NCBI GenBank assembly: GCA_040772685.1
Contig: JAXGXQ010000005.1
Location: forward strand, 98,518-162,517
DNA: 64,000 nt
DNA from: JAXGXQ01 sp040772685
GTDB lineage: Bacteria; Bacillota; Clostridia; Saccharofermentanales; UBA5734
Direction: 5' to 3'
Below are positions 53,169-61,974 of the stretch, piece after piece. A program made the translations under genes and the position numbers. Within the stretch, counting starts at the first letter, position 1. Each line of letters begins with the position of its first letter. The notes below the pieces were generated by a model. The model made no database searches. It worked only from the letters and a program-made list of their open reading frames with translations, and was not told the DNA's origin.

Positions 53169-53197
53169 TTTTACTGTTTCGGGGTGTTTTATGCAAG
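53169..53197 (-). promoter_or_regulatory. Predicted promoter of the fabT-acp-ligase-kinase operon
   Basis: Minus-strand TTGCAT (53192-53197), a 17-base spacer and TAAAAT (53169-53174; five of six). The -35 lies inside the last codons of hflX. The same TTGCAT hexamer is used in the S10 promoter. Confidence 0.6.
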
Positions 53198-54514
53198 GTG
53201 GATAAAATTCTGTAAAGGTCCTATACGCGACTGTTCCAGCTCCACTGTCAAATGAATTCCGTCGGTTTCGTGGTGCAGCTCCAGAATATGCCCAAAACGT
53301 CGGATATAGTCAATCAGGCCTGTCTCTGAAAAAGGCAGTACAAGCTGCAAAGTTATTGGCTGGCCCCGGGCCAGCTCCGAGATCGCTGTCAATAATTCAT
53401 CAACACCGCTGCCTGACAGCGCGCTTAACGCTACCGTACGTTCAGCAGAGCGGCCGCGGATCCGGCTGAAGAGGGCGGCAATTGTCGGGTCAGGTTCCCC
53501 ACCCACCTGATCCAGTTTGTTTAGCACCAGAATTCGGGGTTTTTCGGCTGCGTGCAGTTCTGTCAAAATATCTTCCACAACCTGCAGATGTTTTTCTGCA
53601 TCTGGGTCAGCTACGTCAATTACCTGTACGATGATGTCGCATTCTGTAACTTCTTCCAGAGTAGCGCGAAAAGCGTCAACCAGACCATGCGGCAGCCGGC
53701 GGATAAAACCGACTGTATCAACTGCAAGTACCAGTTGCTGGTCAGGCAGGCGGATTTTGCGGGCTGTGGGATCGAGTGTGGCAAAAACCTGATCCATTAC
53801 CAGGACGTCGCTGGCACAAAGGCGATTCATCAAAGTTGATTTACCAGCATTGGTATAGCCGACAATGGCAACACTGCGGATCGAGTCATCCCGGCGCCGT
53901 TCGCGGGTGCGGTCGCGGCGTTCGGAAATTCTCTCCAGTTCCTGACGCAACACCCGTATACGCCTCAGTATATGTCTGCGATCACTTTCCAGCTGACTTT
54001 CACCTGGACCACGTGTGCCGATACCGCCGCCAAGGCGGCTCAGGGCCTGCCCCATGCCTGTGAGTCGGCTAAGCCGGTCAGTCTGTTGCGCCAGCTCGAC
54101 CTGCAGGCGCCCTTCCCGGCTTTGGGCTCGGCGGGCAAAAATATCCAAAATGAGCAGAGTGCGGTCAATAACCTTCATACCGGTTATCTTCTCGATATTA
54201 CGTAACTGTGAGCCCGACAGCTCATTGTCAAAAATCAATAGATTGGCGTTCTGCTCGAGTGCTGCCAGACGCAGCTCTTCCAGTTTTCCGCTGCCCGCAA
54301 GTGTTGCGGCTTCGGGGCTTGCCCTTCTTTGCAGTGTGCGCAAAACAACTTTGGCACCGGCAGCAGCGGCAAGGCTTGCCAGTTCTGCCAGCGAGGCTTC
54401 AGCTTCAACCAGGTCATCACCGGGTACACCCGTATAAATGCCAATTAAAGCTGCCCGTTCCGAAAATTCGTCTGTAACTGGTGAAGTACAGCTCGATTCA
54501 GAAAATTCACTCAT
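53189..54514 (-). CDS. hflX: GTPase HflX
   Basis: 441 residues. The N-terminal HflX domain (GAKVVLRTLQRRASPEAATL, then GSGKLEEL) and glycine-rich GGGIGTRGPGESQLESDRR (162-180) precede the GTPase core: G1 GYTNAGKS (219-226), DTVGFIRRLP and NKLD. It binds the 50S subunit and can rescue or dissociate stalled ribosomes. ATG 54514 follows AGGGAGA. Confidence 0.94.
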   Translation of the reverse strand: MSEFSESSCTSPVTDEFSERAALIGIYTGVPGDDLVEAEASLAELASLAAAAGAKVVLRTLQRRASPEAATLAGSGKLEELRLAALEQNANLLIFDNELSGSQLRNIEKITGMKVIDRTLLILDIFARRAQSREGRLQVELAQQTDRLSRLTGMGQALSRLGGGIGTRGPGESQLESDRRHILRRIRVLRQELERISERRDRTRERRRDDSIRSVAIVGYTNAGKSTLMNRLCASDVLVMDQVFATLDPTARKIRLPDQQLVLAVDTVGFIRRLPHGLVDAFRATLEEVTECDIIVQVIDVADPDAEKHLQVVEDILTELHAAEKPRILVLNKLDQVGGEPDPTIAALFSRIRGRSAERTVALSALSGSGVDELLTAISELARGQPITLQLVLPFSETGLIDYIRRFGHILELHHETDGIHLTVELEQSRIGPLQNFIHLA

Positions 54515-54596
54515 GTTCTAAACATCTCCCTGCCAGTTTTGTGCTGCAATCATGCAATGTAAATGTTCGATTTAACAATGCGTTGAGTTTCTCAAA

Positions 54597-54692
54597 ATTT
54601 TTGTTCCAATTGCCGGGTTTTGCTGAAATTCGGTCGTTTTTGTGGATATATCGCATTTTTCGTGTTTTGCAGCAAATTTAATTAGTTATAAT
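54597..54692 (+). promoter_or_regulatory. AT-rich upstream region and -10 of the XRE gene
   Basis: The 268-base spacer 54515-54782 holds T-runs centred near 54600, 54620, 54630, 54639, 54658, 54667 and 54677, at multiples of about 10 bases, leading to a perfect TATAAT (54687-54692). The -35 is poor. The arrangement resembles the array above the S10 promoter, though less regular. Confidence 0.4.
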
Positions 54693-54782
54693 GACAAATG
54701 AATACCACAATCCGGTATAGATCCGCAACAAACAGCTTAATTATTGGCACCGACAATTGAATACTATCGAAAGGAAGCTTCT

Positions 54783-55172
54783 ATGCAAAGTACCAAAGTT
54801 AGACCACTTCACGCTCAGCAATCCACAGATCTTATGCTTTTGCCGCTCGCGGCAGGCATTGTTCTCCGGCAAGTGCGGGCAGACCAACATTTAACCCAGG
54901 CAGATGTCGCCACCAGGGCACACATGAATGTCTCGTACATCAGTAATGTTGAAAACGGGCAAAATAATATCAGTATGGTTAAATTCAGCCGCATCTGCCA
55001 TGGTCTTTGTGTTCAGCCCGATTCAGTTCTGGGACTGGCTCTGAAGCTGATGCCGCCTTTAGATAACGCCATTCGTTACAGATCCCCGCGCGAAGCACAG
55101 CGTCTGATTCAAAACCGGATGCCAAAACTGCTTGATGTAGAGGATATTGTCACCTCCGGCTTCAGGCTCTGA
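54783..55172 (+). CDS. XRE-family helix-turn-helix regulator
   Basis: 129 residues. The helix-turn-helix spans about 22-80: GIVLRQVRADQHLTQADVAT then NVSYISNVENGQNNISMVKF. The C-terminal 50 residues have no recognised motif. An AAAGGAAG site precedes ATG 54783. It is a single plus-strand gene between two minus-strand genes; target unknown. Confidence 0.88.
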   Translation: MQSTKVRPLHAQQSTDLMLLPLAAGIVLRQVRADQHLTQADVATRAHMNVSYISNVENGQNNISMVKFSRICHGLCVQPDSVLGLALKLMPPLDNAIRYRSPREAQRLIQNRMPKLLDVEDIVTSGFRL

Positions 55173-55178
55173 AATTTC

Positions 55179-56915
55179 TCAAGTTATCATACCGCGATCA
55201 AAATCAACGGTGGCCGTCATACCGGTCTTGAGAATTTTGGTCGCGTTTTCACTGGCATAAATTACAGGAATATCGAGCGCCAGTCCAACAGTAGGCGCAT
55301 GCCCGGCAGGATCAGAATCCTCGACAACAAAGCCGACAGCTTTTTTCATATAAGGTAATAAGTCGTTATTAGTTTTATTGGCAACCAGGATGTAATCCAT
55401 CATTTGGTCAGCGCCACGTAAGTCATCGATAGAATTGACTACCAGAATTTCAGCAGTCAAAGAGCCATGACCGATGCTTTTCCCTTGTACAAGCACCCGG
55501 CCGATGATTTGAACCTTAAGCGTGTTTGTTGTGCCGCTCATTCCGGTGGGTGTGCCACCGGTAGTGACAATAATGTCGCCGTTCTTGGCGATGCCTGAAT
55601 CAAGAACCAGCTGCATACCCATTTCGAACATCGCGTCGGTATTGTCGTACTCTCTGACCAGATACGGTCTGACGCCCCAGGAAAGCGCCAGCTGGCGGTA
55701 AGCGCGTGAAGAAACGGTTGGGGCAATTATGGGACAATCCGGGCGGAAGCGCGAAATCAAACGGGCAGTGCGGCCGGAGTGCGTTACCGCGACAATGGCT
55801 GTAGCCCGCAGATCCATTGCAGTGGTGCAGGCAGCATGACTGATGGCGTTGGACACGCTTGGCAGCATCTCATACTTGGTGTTGCCGAAATTTTTCCAGT
55901 ACTCGATTGCTTTTTCTGTTTGCTCGGCAATATTCACCATTATCATGACAGCTTCAACCGGGTAGCGTCCCATCGCCGTTTCGCCAGAAAGCATAATCGC
56001 GCTGGTGCCGTCATATATGGCATTGGCCACGTCGCTCACTTCTGCCCGGGTCGGTCTTGGGTTTCGAATCATGGAATCAAGCATTTGGGTTGCTGTGATA
56101 CAGGGTTTACCGATTTTATAGCATTTTTCAATCAGAGTTTTCTGCACAATCGGCACTTCCTGCATCGGGATTTCAACTCCCAGGTCGCCGCGCGCTACCA
56201 TAATCCCGTCAGCAACTTTAAGAATCCGGTCAAAATTCTCAATTCCTTCCCGGCTCTCAATTTTCGCAATAATATTCAGCGCTTCACCGCCGTGTTTATC
56301 AAGAAAGCGACGGATTTCCATGACATCTTCAGGTTTGCGGACAAATGAGGCGGCAACAAAATCAAAACCATTTTCGATGCCGAAAATAATATCTTCTTTA
56401 TCCCTTTCGGCCAATGCCGGCAGGTTAATGCTTGTGCCGGGTAAATTGATTCCTTTGTGATTGGAAATAGTACCTGAATTGCGCACACGGCAGATGACCT
56501 GGCCATTCTCAATCCGCAGAACCTCAAGTTCTACCAGACCGTCATCGATCAAGATAGACGAGCCCTCGGAAACATCATCAGCGATTGTGGCATAGCTTAC
56601 CGGTATCAGCTTTTCGTTACCGGGCATGTCGCCGGCCTGAACAATTACAGTATCATTTTCCTTCAGCGTTATTGAACCATTCTCAAATACGCCGGTACGG
56701 ATCTCCGGTCCTTTGGTATCGAGCAACGCCGCAATTGGCAGGTCCAGTTCCTCTCGCAGCCGCTTAAGACGATCTATCCTCAGCCGGTGCTCTTCATGCC
56801 CGCCATGGGAGAAATTAAACCGGGCAACATTCATACCCTGCAGAATAAGCTGACGCATGATATCATCCTGGTCAACTGAAGGACCCATAGTACAGACAAT
56901 TTTTGTTTTTCGCAT
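55179..56915 (-). CDS. pyk: Pyruvate kinase with C-terminal PEP-utiliser-like domain
   Basis: 578 residues. The catalytic barrel has KIVCTMGPSV at the start, GMNVARFNFSHG, IIAKIESREGIENF and GVEIPMQEVPIVQK, with the regulatory domain after about 350. Beyond ~475 comes the extra C-terminal domain of Bacillota pyruvate kinases, related to the PEP-utiliser mobile domain (VEDSDPAGHAPTVGLALDIP). It makes pyruvate and ATP from PEP. Located 65 bases after the unknown membrane protein gene. Confidence 0.95.
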   Translation of the reverse strand: MRKTKIVCTMGPSVDQDDIMRQLILQGMNVARFNFSHGGHEEHRLRIDRLKRLREELDLPIAALLDTKGPEIRTGVFENGSITLKENDTVIVQAGDMPGNEKLIPVSYATIADDVSEGSSILIDDGLVELEVLRIENGQVICRVRNSGTISNHKGINLPGTSINLPALAERDKEDIIFGIENGFDFVAASFVRKPEDVMEIRRFLDKHGGEALNIIAKIESREGIENFDRILKVADGIMVARGDLGVEIPMQEVPIVQKTLIEKCYKIGKPCITATQMLDSMIRNPRPTRAEVSDVANAIYDGTSAIMLSGETAMGRYPVEAVMIMVNIAEQTEKAIEYWKNFGNTKYEMLPSVSNAISHAACTTAMDLRATAIVAVTHSGRTARLISRFRPDCPIIAPTVSSRAYRQLALSWGVRPYLVREYDNTDAMFEMGMQLVLDSGIAKNGDIIVTTGGTPTGMSGTTNTLKVQIIGRVLVQGKSIGHGSLTAEILVVNSIDDLRGADQMMDYILVANKTNNDLLPYMKKAVGFVVEDSDPAGHAPTVGLALDIPVIYASENATKILKTGMTATVDFDRGMIT

Positions 56916-56980
56916 AATAACTCCAATGAAAATATCCGGCTATGCTGATAGCCAGTCTTACTGAGCAGCGTTAACTTTGC

Positions 56981-57580
56981 TCAATTCAGATCTTTAATAA
57001 CAGTGTGGACAGCCAGTTGATCAATGGCGCTCTGAATCAAACGCAACAGGAACAGCCAGATAATCGGAATGACCAGCGCCAGCAAAACAATAACAATTAT
57101 GCCCAAAACAACACCCAAACCGCCAACAACTATGCCAACGATCATTCCGGTGCCTTGGGCCATTTCAGTGAAATAATCCGTTGTCGCGCCGATTATCTTG
57201 TTAATCAAGTCCAACGAATCCTGCCCTACACTGCTTGAATCAAAGTGAATCCTGGTCATAACCTGTCTTAGCAGATACAGCATACCGGCAGCATACTTCA
57301 AAGCCTGCAAGAGCAGAATACCCAGCTTGACCGGCAAGAGCATCCGATAATACAGGTGACTGATAAACGGTGAGATAAGTGCGAGAATAATAAAAAGCAC
57401 AACCAGGCTTGTCAATGAAAAGCCCAGCAACAACGGTGATTTTTCGGGGAAAAGAACGAGGTAGAGAAGCAATAAGCTGAATGCCAAGCCGAAGGACCAA
57501 TAGAATCCACGATGCTTTCTGGTTTCGAATTCTGTATCACTCCAAAGTGGTCCAAGCAAAAACCCTTCCAGAAAATCCAT
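56981..57580 (-). CDS. Membrane protein of unknown function
   Basis: 199 residues with about four to five hydrophobic segments (28-44, 50-72, 83-105, and a long glycine-rich stretch 146-180 with GMIVGIVVGGLGVVLG). A polar region at 108-142 lies between segments. No recognised family. It precedes pyk by 65 bases on the same strand and may be co-transcribed. Confidence 0.65.
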   Translation of the reverse strand: MDFLEGFLLGPLWSDTEFETRKHRGFYWSFGLAFSLLLLYLVLFPEKSPLLLGFSLTSLVVLFIILALISPFISHLYYRMLLPVKLGILLLQALKYAAGMLYLLRQVMTRIHFDSSSVGQDSLDLINKIIGATTDYFTEMAQGTGMIVGIVVGGLGVVLGIIVIVLLALVIPIIWLFLLRLIQSAIDQLAVHTVIKDLN

Positions 57581-57626
57581 TAAGCTATACCCCGTCTGAT
57601 ATTACTATTTTGCGATAACCGCACGT

Positions 57627-57656
57627 ATTGTATCATATCTGCAATCGCATCAGCAA
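57627..57656 (-). promoter_or_regulatory. Predicted promoter of the membrane protein-pyk unit
   Basis: Minus-strand TTGCTG (57651-57656), an 18-base spacer and TACAAT (57627-57632; five of six) lie 47 bases above the membrane protein start. Confidence 0.5.
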
Positions 57657-57705
57657 TTGCTAAGCCAGAACCGGAAACGACAATAATTCAACAAGCGCGC
57701 TTTAA

Positions 57706-58116
57706 TCAAATATCGAAATTTGTACGAGTAATATATTCGATTGCAGTCCGGAAATCCGGCCAACGGCCGGGAAGCCTGTTTTCACCGCTGCGTTTAAAAC
57801 AGCGGTCGCTAAGTTGAATACTTAAGTTCCAGTTGAAAAACGGCTTTTGCGGTTCTTCTGCTCCTTCAGCGGACACAGGCAGTTGGTTATGCAGGTTGCG
57901 CCAGCTGAGCACCCTGCAGGCTTCGAGTTGTTCTCTGAAAAGCTGAATTTGTTCACGGGTGACGGTGCGTGTAAAGTTATTACACCAGCGGTTGCTTTCT
58001 CGCCAGGTCAGATAGCCCCTTTCTAAATCAATAAAAACGGACACCGTTCCTTTACGGTACGCGCTCAATTCAGCGACGAGCGAAATAATTTCCTGATAGT
58101 CGCCATTCGTACTCAT
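57706..58116 (-). CDS. Small protein of unknown function next to beta-propeller gene
   Basis: 136 residues, soluble, rich in Trp and Arg (for example YLTWRESNRWCNNFTRTVTR and PFFNWNLSIQLSDRC). No signal peptide, membrane segment or recognised motif. Its ATG lies three bases after the stop of the propeller gene, so the two are co-translated. I do not recognise the family. Confidence 0.65.
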   Translation of the reverse strand: MSTNGDYQEIISLVAELSAYRKGTVSVFIDLERGYLTWRESNRWCNNFTRTVTREQIQLFREQLEACRVLSWRNLHNQLPVSAEGAEEPQKPFFNWNLSIQLSDRCFKRSGENRLPGRWPDFRTAIEYITRTNFDI

Positions 58117-58119
58117 AAG

Positions 58120-60009
58120 CTAAGAGATCTTTACGCCGACAATGACATTGCCGCGGGTACCGATTACAAGTGTATCGCCAAAAACGGCCGGTGATGACTC
58201 GATATTACCGCCATTTGTTTCGCCATCTGCCTTTTTGATCTCAAGCACCTTAATCCCCTCGCCGGTTTTGCCATTAACAAGGTGGAGTTGGCTTGAAGAA
58301 TCAGCAAGAAGAATATAGGCGTTGCCCTCTTCATCGTAAACATCGACTGGAGAGCTCCAGGAATATGCTTTGGTTTTATATTCCCACACCAGCGAGCCAT
58401 CAGCTTCATCAAACGCCGCTAATGAAGTGCCGCTGTATACGCCATTAGTCATGCAGAAATTGACAATAACCAAGTTGTCGATACTTTTCTTGCCGACTAT
58501 CGGTGTGCCCATCACGCCGCCATTTACGTCGTCGCCGTGGTCAGCCGCGTTTTTGGTATAAGCCTTATGAGATGCTTTCCAAACTATTTCACCAGTTAAA
58601 GCATCAAATTTGTAAAGTATTGCGTCGCCCTGATAGGTACCGACAATGTCTTTTTGCCAATCTACTTCTGTACCGGTATAAACAGCAACAGCATCACCTT
58701 TTTGGGAAATTACCGGGGTTACATCGGAGTCATCTTCCAACTGTGCGCTCCAGACTGGTTTCATTGTATTGAGGTCCAGCGCGTGTAGAACCCCGGAGTT
58801 ATCGCTGAAATACCCTGTATTATTATAGATCGCCATTGAACTTTCGATGCCCTGCAGGATTTGATTCGGCATTTTATAACGATAGTTGGTGAACTCAGGG
58901 TTGATGCTGACCTTACCAGTCGTTTTGTCGAAGACAGTATTCATTTTTGCCGTATATACCGTGCCATTCTCATTCGGGTAAAACAGTGTATCTGTAGCGG
59001 CATCAAAAATCGGCGAAGAATCGCAGGCGCCCCAGCCCGGACGGAACGATTTGGGGTCATTGCCGTTATGGAAGTACAGCATAGATTGATCGATCAGATT
59101 GAATATGCGAAAGCCAATCCCATCGACATTCTTATTGTTATCACCTTGCCCGACATAAAGTATCGGCCAGCCGCGGGGATCGACTGCCGGCGTGCCTTTA
59201 ATCGGGGCCCCAACTTTAATTGGTTCACGTGTGTTTTTACCGTCATCCAGATCATAGAAATAGATATTGCCGTCCATAGTGGCATAAATAACTTCCACCA
59301 GACCTTTTTTATTGATTTTGTCCGGCACGATATTCATTAATTTTCGCACGTCTTCATCCCACTGTACCAGGAGCGGCTGGCCGGTCCAGCCAGTACCAGT
59401 CCAGGAGAAGCTCCATGAGGAAGAAGGCAGACTGCCCACGCCGCGGGTCCAGATTTGAGCAAGGCTTTCCGGCGACTTGTCTAAAGAACCAAAGGCGGCC
59501 GCATTACGGAAATTATTGCCGCGGAAAGTGAGGACACCGGGGATTTGCTGATAACCTATCGGATTAAGCAGAGAAACTGGCTCTTTCCTGTTAAAGCTGG
59601 CAAGAAGGCTGCCACTGCCGTTGAGAATATCATAAGTAAGTTTGTTGGCGCCGGGAGTGCGGTTTGAGGCGATTGTACCAATCGGCTGAGCTTTTAATTC
59701 AACTACCGGCAGTAACTGAGGATTAGCAGATGCAGGCGGTATTGTCGGCACCGGTGTAGGAGCTGCAGTTGTCGTGCCTTTTTGAGATGTTGTGGAACCG
59801 GTTGTTCCTCCGCCTGTAGTTGCACTGCTGCCTGGCTGGTTTATTTCACTGGGGCCGGCCAGCAACGGCGGTACGTATTTTACCACGGCCACTATTATGG
59901 TAATGGCAACCAAAACCATGACAAAGTAAAGAAAGGTGCGGGCGGTTCGGTTACGACCCCGCTTATTTCCCGGTCGCTTAACGTATACCGGTTTATTACG
60001 AAAACTCAT
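58120..60009 (-). CDS. Membrane-anchored PQQ-like beta-propeller protein
   Basis: 629 residues. A basic start and one membrane segment (about 25-43) put the rest outside. A Thr/Ser/Pro-rich linker (about 58-94) leads to a beta-propeller with PQQ/PVDL-type blades (for example VIYATMDGNIYFYDLDDGKN and ILYKFDALTGEIVWKASHKA, and LHLVNGKTGEGIKVLEI). Such domains often bind partners or cell-wall ligands; no enzymatic residues are identifiable. The ATG 60009 is used because its GGAGG lies 11 bases before; the frame to 60027 is TTG-started without a site. Confidence 0.8.
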   Translation of the reverse strand: MSFRNKPVYVKRPGNKRGRNRTARTFLYFVMVLVAITIIVAVVKYVPPLLAGPSEINQPGSSATTGGGTTGSTTSQKGTTTAAPTPVPTIPPASANPQLLPVVELKAQPIGTIASNRTPGANKLTYDILNGSGSLLASFNRKEPVSLLNPIGYQQIPGVLTFRGNNFRNAAAFGSLDKSPESLAQIWTRGVGSLPSSSWSFSWTGTGWTGQPLLVQWDEDVRKLMNIVPDKINKKGLVEVIYATMDGNIYFYDLDDGKNTREPIKVGAPIKGTPAVDPRGWPILYVGQGDNNKNVDGIGFRIFNLIDQSMLYFHNGNDPKSFRPGWGACDSSPIFDAATDTLFYPNENGTVYTAKMNTVFDKTTGKVSINPEFTNYRYKMPNQILQGIESSMAIYNNTGYFSDNSGVLHALDLNTMKPVWSAQLEDDSDVTPVISQKGDAVAVYTGTEVDWQKDIVGTYQGDAILYKFDALTGEIVWKASHKAYTKNAADHGDDVNGGVMGTPIVGKKSIDNLVIVNFCMTNGVYSGTSLAAFDEADGSLVWEYKTKAYSWSSPVDVYDEEGNAYILLADSSSQLHLVNGKTGEGIKVLEIKKADGETNGGNIESSPAVFGDTLVIGTRGNVIVGVKIS

Positions 60010-60050
60010 TAGGTGGTTATCCTCCAAACAAGGGCAACTGATTTCACTGT

Positions 60051-60078
60051 ATTATAGCATCTAGCCTGTGAAACACAA
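60051..60078 (-). promoter_or_regulatory. Predicted promoter of the beta-propeller gene
   Basis: Minus-strand TTGTGT (60073-60078), a 16-base spacer and a perfect TATAAT (60051-60056) lie in the short gap after whiA. Confidence 0.6.
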
Positions 60079-60086
60079 AAACGCTG

Positions 60087-61058
60087 TTAGTCGTAGGTGG
60101 TGCGGACAACGTCTTCATTTTGCGGCAATCCGGCCGCAATCGTCTCCAGTTTTTTCAATCGGTGATTCATGCCTGATTTTCCAATTGGCGGGTCCATAAT
60201 CTCTCCCAGCTCGCGCAAGGAAAGGTGCGGATTTGCCAGGCGGGCGCGGGCGGCCTCTTGCAGTTCAGCCGAAAGCAATCCCAGGACATTTGAGTTTTCC
60301 AGCTCATGCAGCAGTTGCAACTGGCGGGCAGAAGTGTTCGCTATCCGCTGGGTATTGGCGTTATCACAGTTGACTACCCGGTTCACGGTATTGCGCATTT
60401 CCTTGTCGACTCTAAGTGATTCAAACAATAAGAGCGATACATGCGCAGCAGTCTGCAGAAGGAATTCAGCGATCAATTCACCTTCTTTGATATAAACCAC
60501 CGTATAACCGTTACGTTCCAACAGATTGCTGCGGATATCAAGCTGCTTGAGCAAAAAGCCTATCCACTCAGCAGCCTCGGCACGATGAGCAGCAAACTCC
60601 AGATGGTAGGAGCGCTTTGGCTCAGCGATGGAGCCACAGGCCAGGAAAGCGCCGCGCAGTGCTGCCCGCTGGCAGCACTCGTCTTTGATCAGATGGCCGG
60701 TCATCAGCCCCGATTCGCTGTCAAAGCCAACCAACTCTTTCAGATCAGCAAGCATCAGTTCCCGGGCAGACTGACCGGAAAAGTTGAGAGTCAATAATTC
60801 GCTGCCATGACGAACATCAACAATAAAGCCATAAAATTCTTTCATTTGTTGAATTAGATGATCGGCATAAGCAGCATGGCCGGTCGCCAAAGTTATGCTG
60901 TCAGGCTGAAACCTGCCGGCGCTGGCCAGGCCTAAAAGCAGTTCCAGACGTGGACAACAGGAAGTGTTCACGCTGACCTGGCAAAGTTCGTCTTTAACCT
61001 GGCGTGAAAATGATTTCGTTCGGCTCGTATTATTCTTTTTTCGGGTTGAATTCTTCAT
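60087..61058 (-). CDS. whiA: DNA-binding protein WhiA
   Basis: 323 residues with the WhiA N-terminal homing-endonuclease-like domain (SFSRQVKDELCQVSVNTSCC, ALRGAFLACGSIAEPKRSYH) and the C-terminal helix-turn-helix (PHLSLRELGEIMDPPIGKSG then MNHRLKKLETIA). It controls division and sporulation genes in actinobacteria and division in Bacillus. The ATG overlaps the rapZ stop by four bases. Confidence 0.95.
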   Translation of the reverse strand: MKNSTRKKNNTSRTKSFSRQVKDELCQVSVNTSCCPRLELLLGLASAGRFQPDSITLATGHAAYADHLIQQMKEFYGFIVDVRHGSELLTLNFSGQSARELMLADLKELVGFDSESGLMTGHLIKDECCQRAALRGAFLACGSIAEPKRSYHLEFAAHRAEAAEWIGFLLKQLDIRSNLLERNGYTVVYIKEGELIAEFLLQTAAHVSLLLFESLRVDKEMRNTVNRVVNCDNANTQRIANTSARQLQLLHELENSNVLGLLSAELQEAARARLANPHLSLRELGEIMDPPIGKSGMNHRLKKLETIAAGLPQNEDVVRTTYD

Positions 61059-61966
61059 AAGGTAAAAGTCTGGTTTTGACTGGGATCTTTATTGATGTCA
61101 CGATGATCGACAATAGTGCGATAACCGGTGTCTTGCAACCGTGCAGCCAAATCTACAGCCATCGCCACCGAACGGTGTCTGCCTCCGGTACAGCCGATGG
61201 CTATGGTCAGGCGGACTTTGCCTTCACGGACATAAAATGGCAGTGCGTAGCGGATCGCCTGTTCCTGCAGATCCATAAATGTTTTGCCTTCTTCAAAGCT
61301 GAAAACATACTTCTTAACAGGCTCGTCCAGACCACTTAAAGTTTTTAGCTCGGCAATGTAGTAAGGATTGGGCACAAAACGCACATCGATCACCAGATCA
61401 CTGTCCAGGGGGATACCATACTTAAACCCAAAAGACTGAATCAGGATGGTCATCCGGCTTTCCAGAATATTATCTGAAAGCAGTTCATAGAGTCGGTCAC
61501 GCAGTTTGCCCGGCTTAAAGTCGGAGGTTTCGATAATTGCGTTGGCCATGTCCTTGATCGGCGCCAGGAGATCACGTTCCATCTCCATGGCTTTGGCGAT
61601 GCTGCCGCCTTGAGCCAGCGGATGATTGCGCCGGCTTTGTTTGTAGCGGCTGAGCAGTACCTTGTCAGTTGCTTCTAAATAGATGATCCGGTGCGGCACA
61701 CCCATTTTTTTGATTTCTTCCACAGCAGGCCGAAAGCCCTGCAGCAAGTCAGCGCTGCGGACATCCACCACAATTGCCAAGTGGCTGATGCCGATCACTG
61801 TGGGAGTTTCAGCGTTGGCTCCCTTAAGGAAAGCACGCACAAGCACAGGCAGCAACTGCGGCGGAATGTTGTCGATACAGAAGTAGCCCATGTCTTCTAG
61901 GTAATTGGCTGCCATGCTCTTACCAGCGCCGGACATACCTGTCAGGATCACCAGTTCCATTTCCAT
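61055..61966 (-). CDS. rapZ: RNase adapter / nucleotide-binding protein RapZ (YvcJ)
   Basis: 303 residues. Walker A GMSGAGKS (10-17), YLEDMGYFCIDNIPPQLLPV and the C-terminal GCTGGRHRSVAMA. The E. coli homologue controls amino-sugar synthesis through small RNAs; the Bacillus homologue is YvcJ. Start ATG 61966 has a GAGGTG site that overlaps the end of murB. yvcK, usually between rapZ and whiA, is absent. Confidence 0.95.
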   Translation of the reverse strand: MEMELVILTGMSGAGKSMAANYLEDMGYFCIDNIPPQLLPVLVRAFLKGANAETPTVIGISHLAIVVDVRSADLLQGFRPAVEEIKKMGVPHRIIYLEATDKVLLSRYKQSRRNHPLAQGGSIAKAMEMERDLLAPIKDMANAIIETSDFKPGKLRDRLYELLSDNILESRMTILIQSFGFKYGIPLDSDLVIDVRFVPNPYYIAELKTLSGLDEPVKKYVFSFEEGKTFMDLQEQAIRYALPFYVREGKVRLTIAIGCTGGRHRSVAMAVDLAARLQDTGYRTIVDHRDINKDPSQNQTFTL

Positions 61967-61974
61967 CTTGCACC

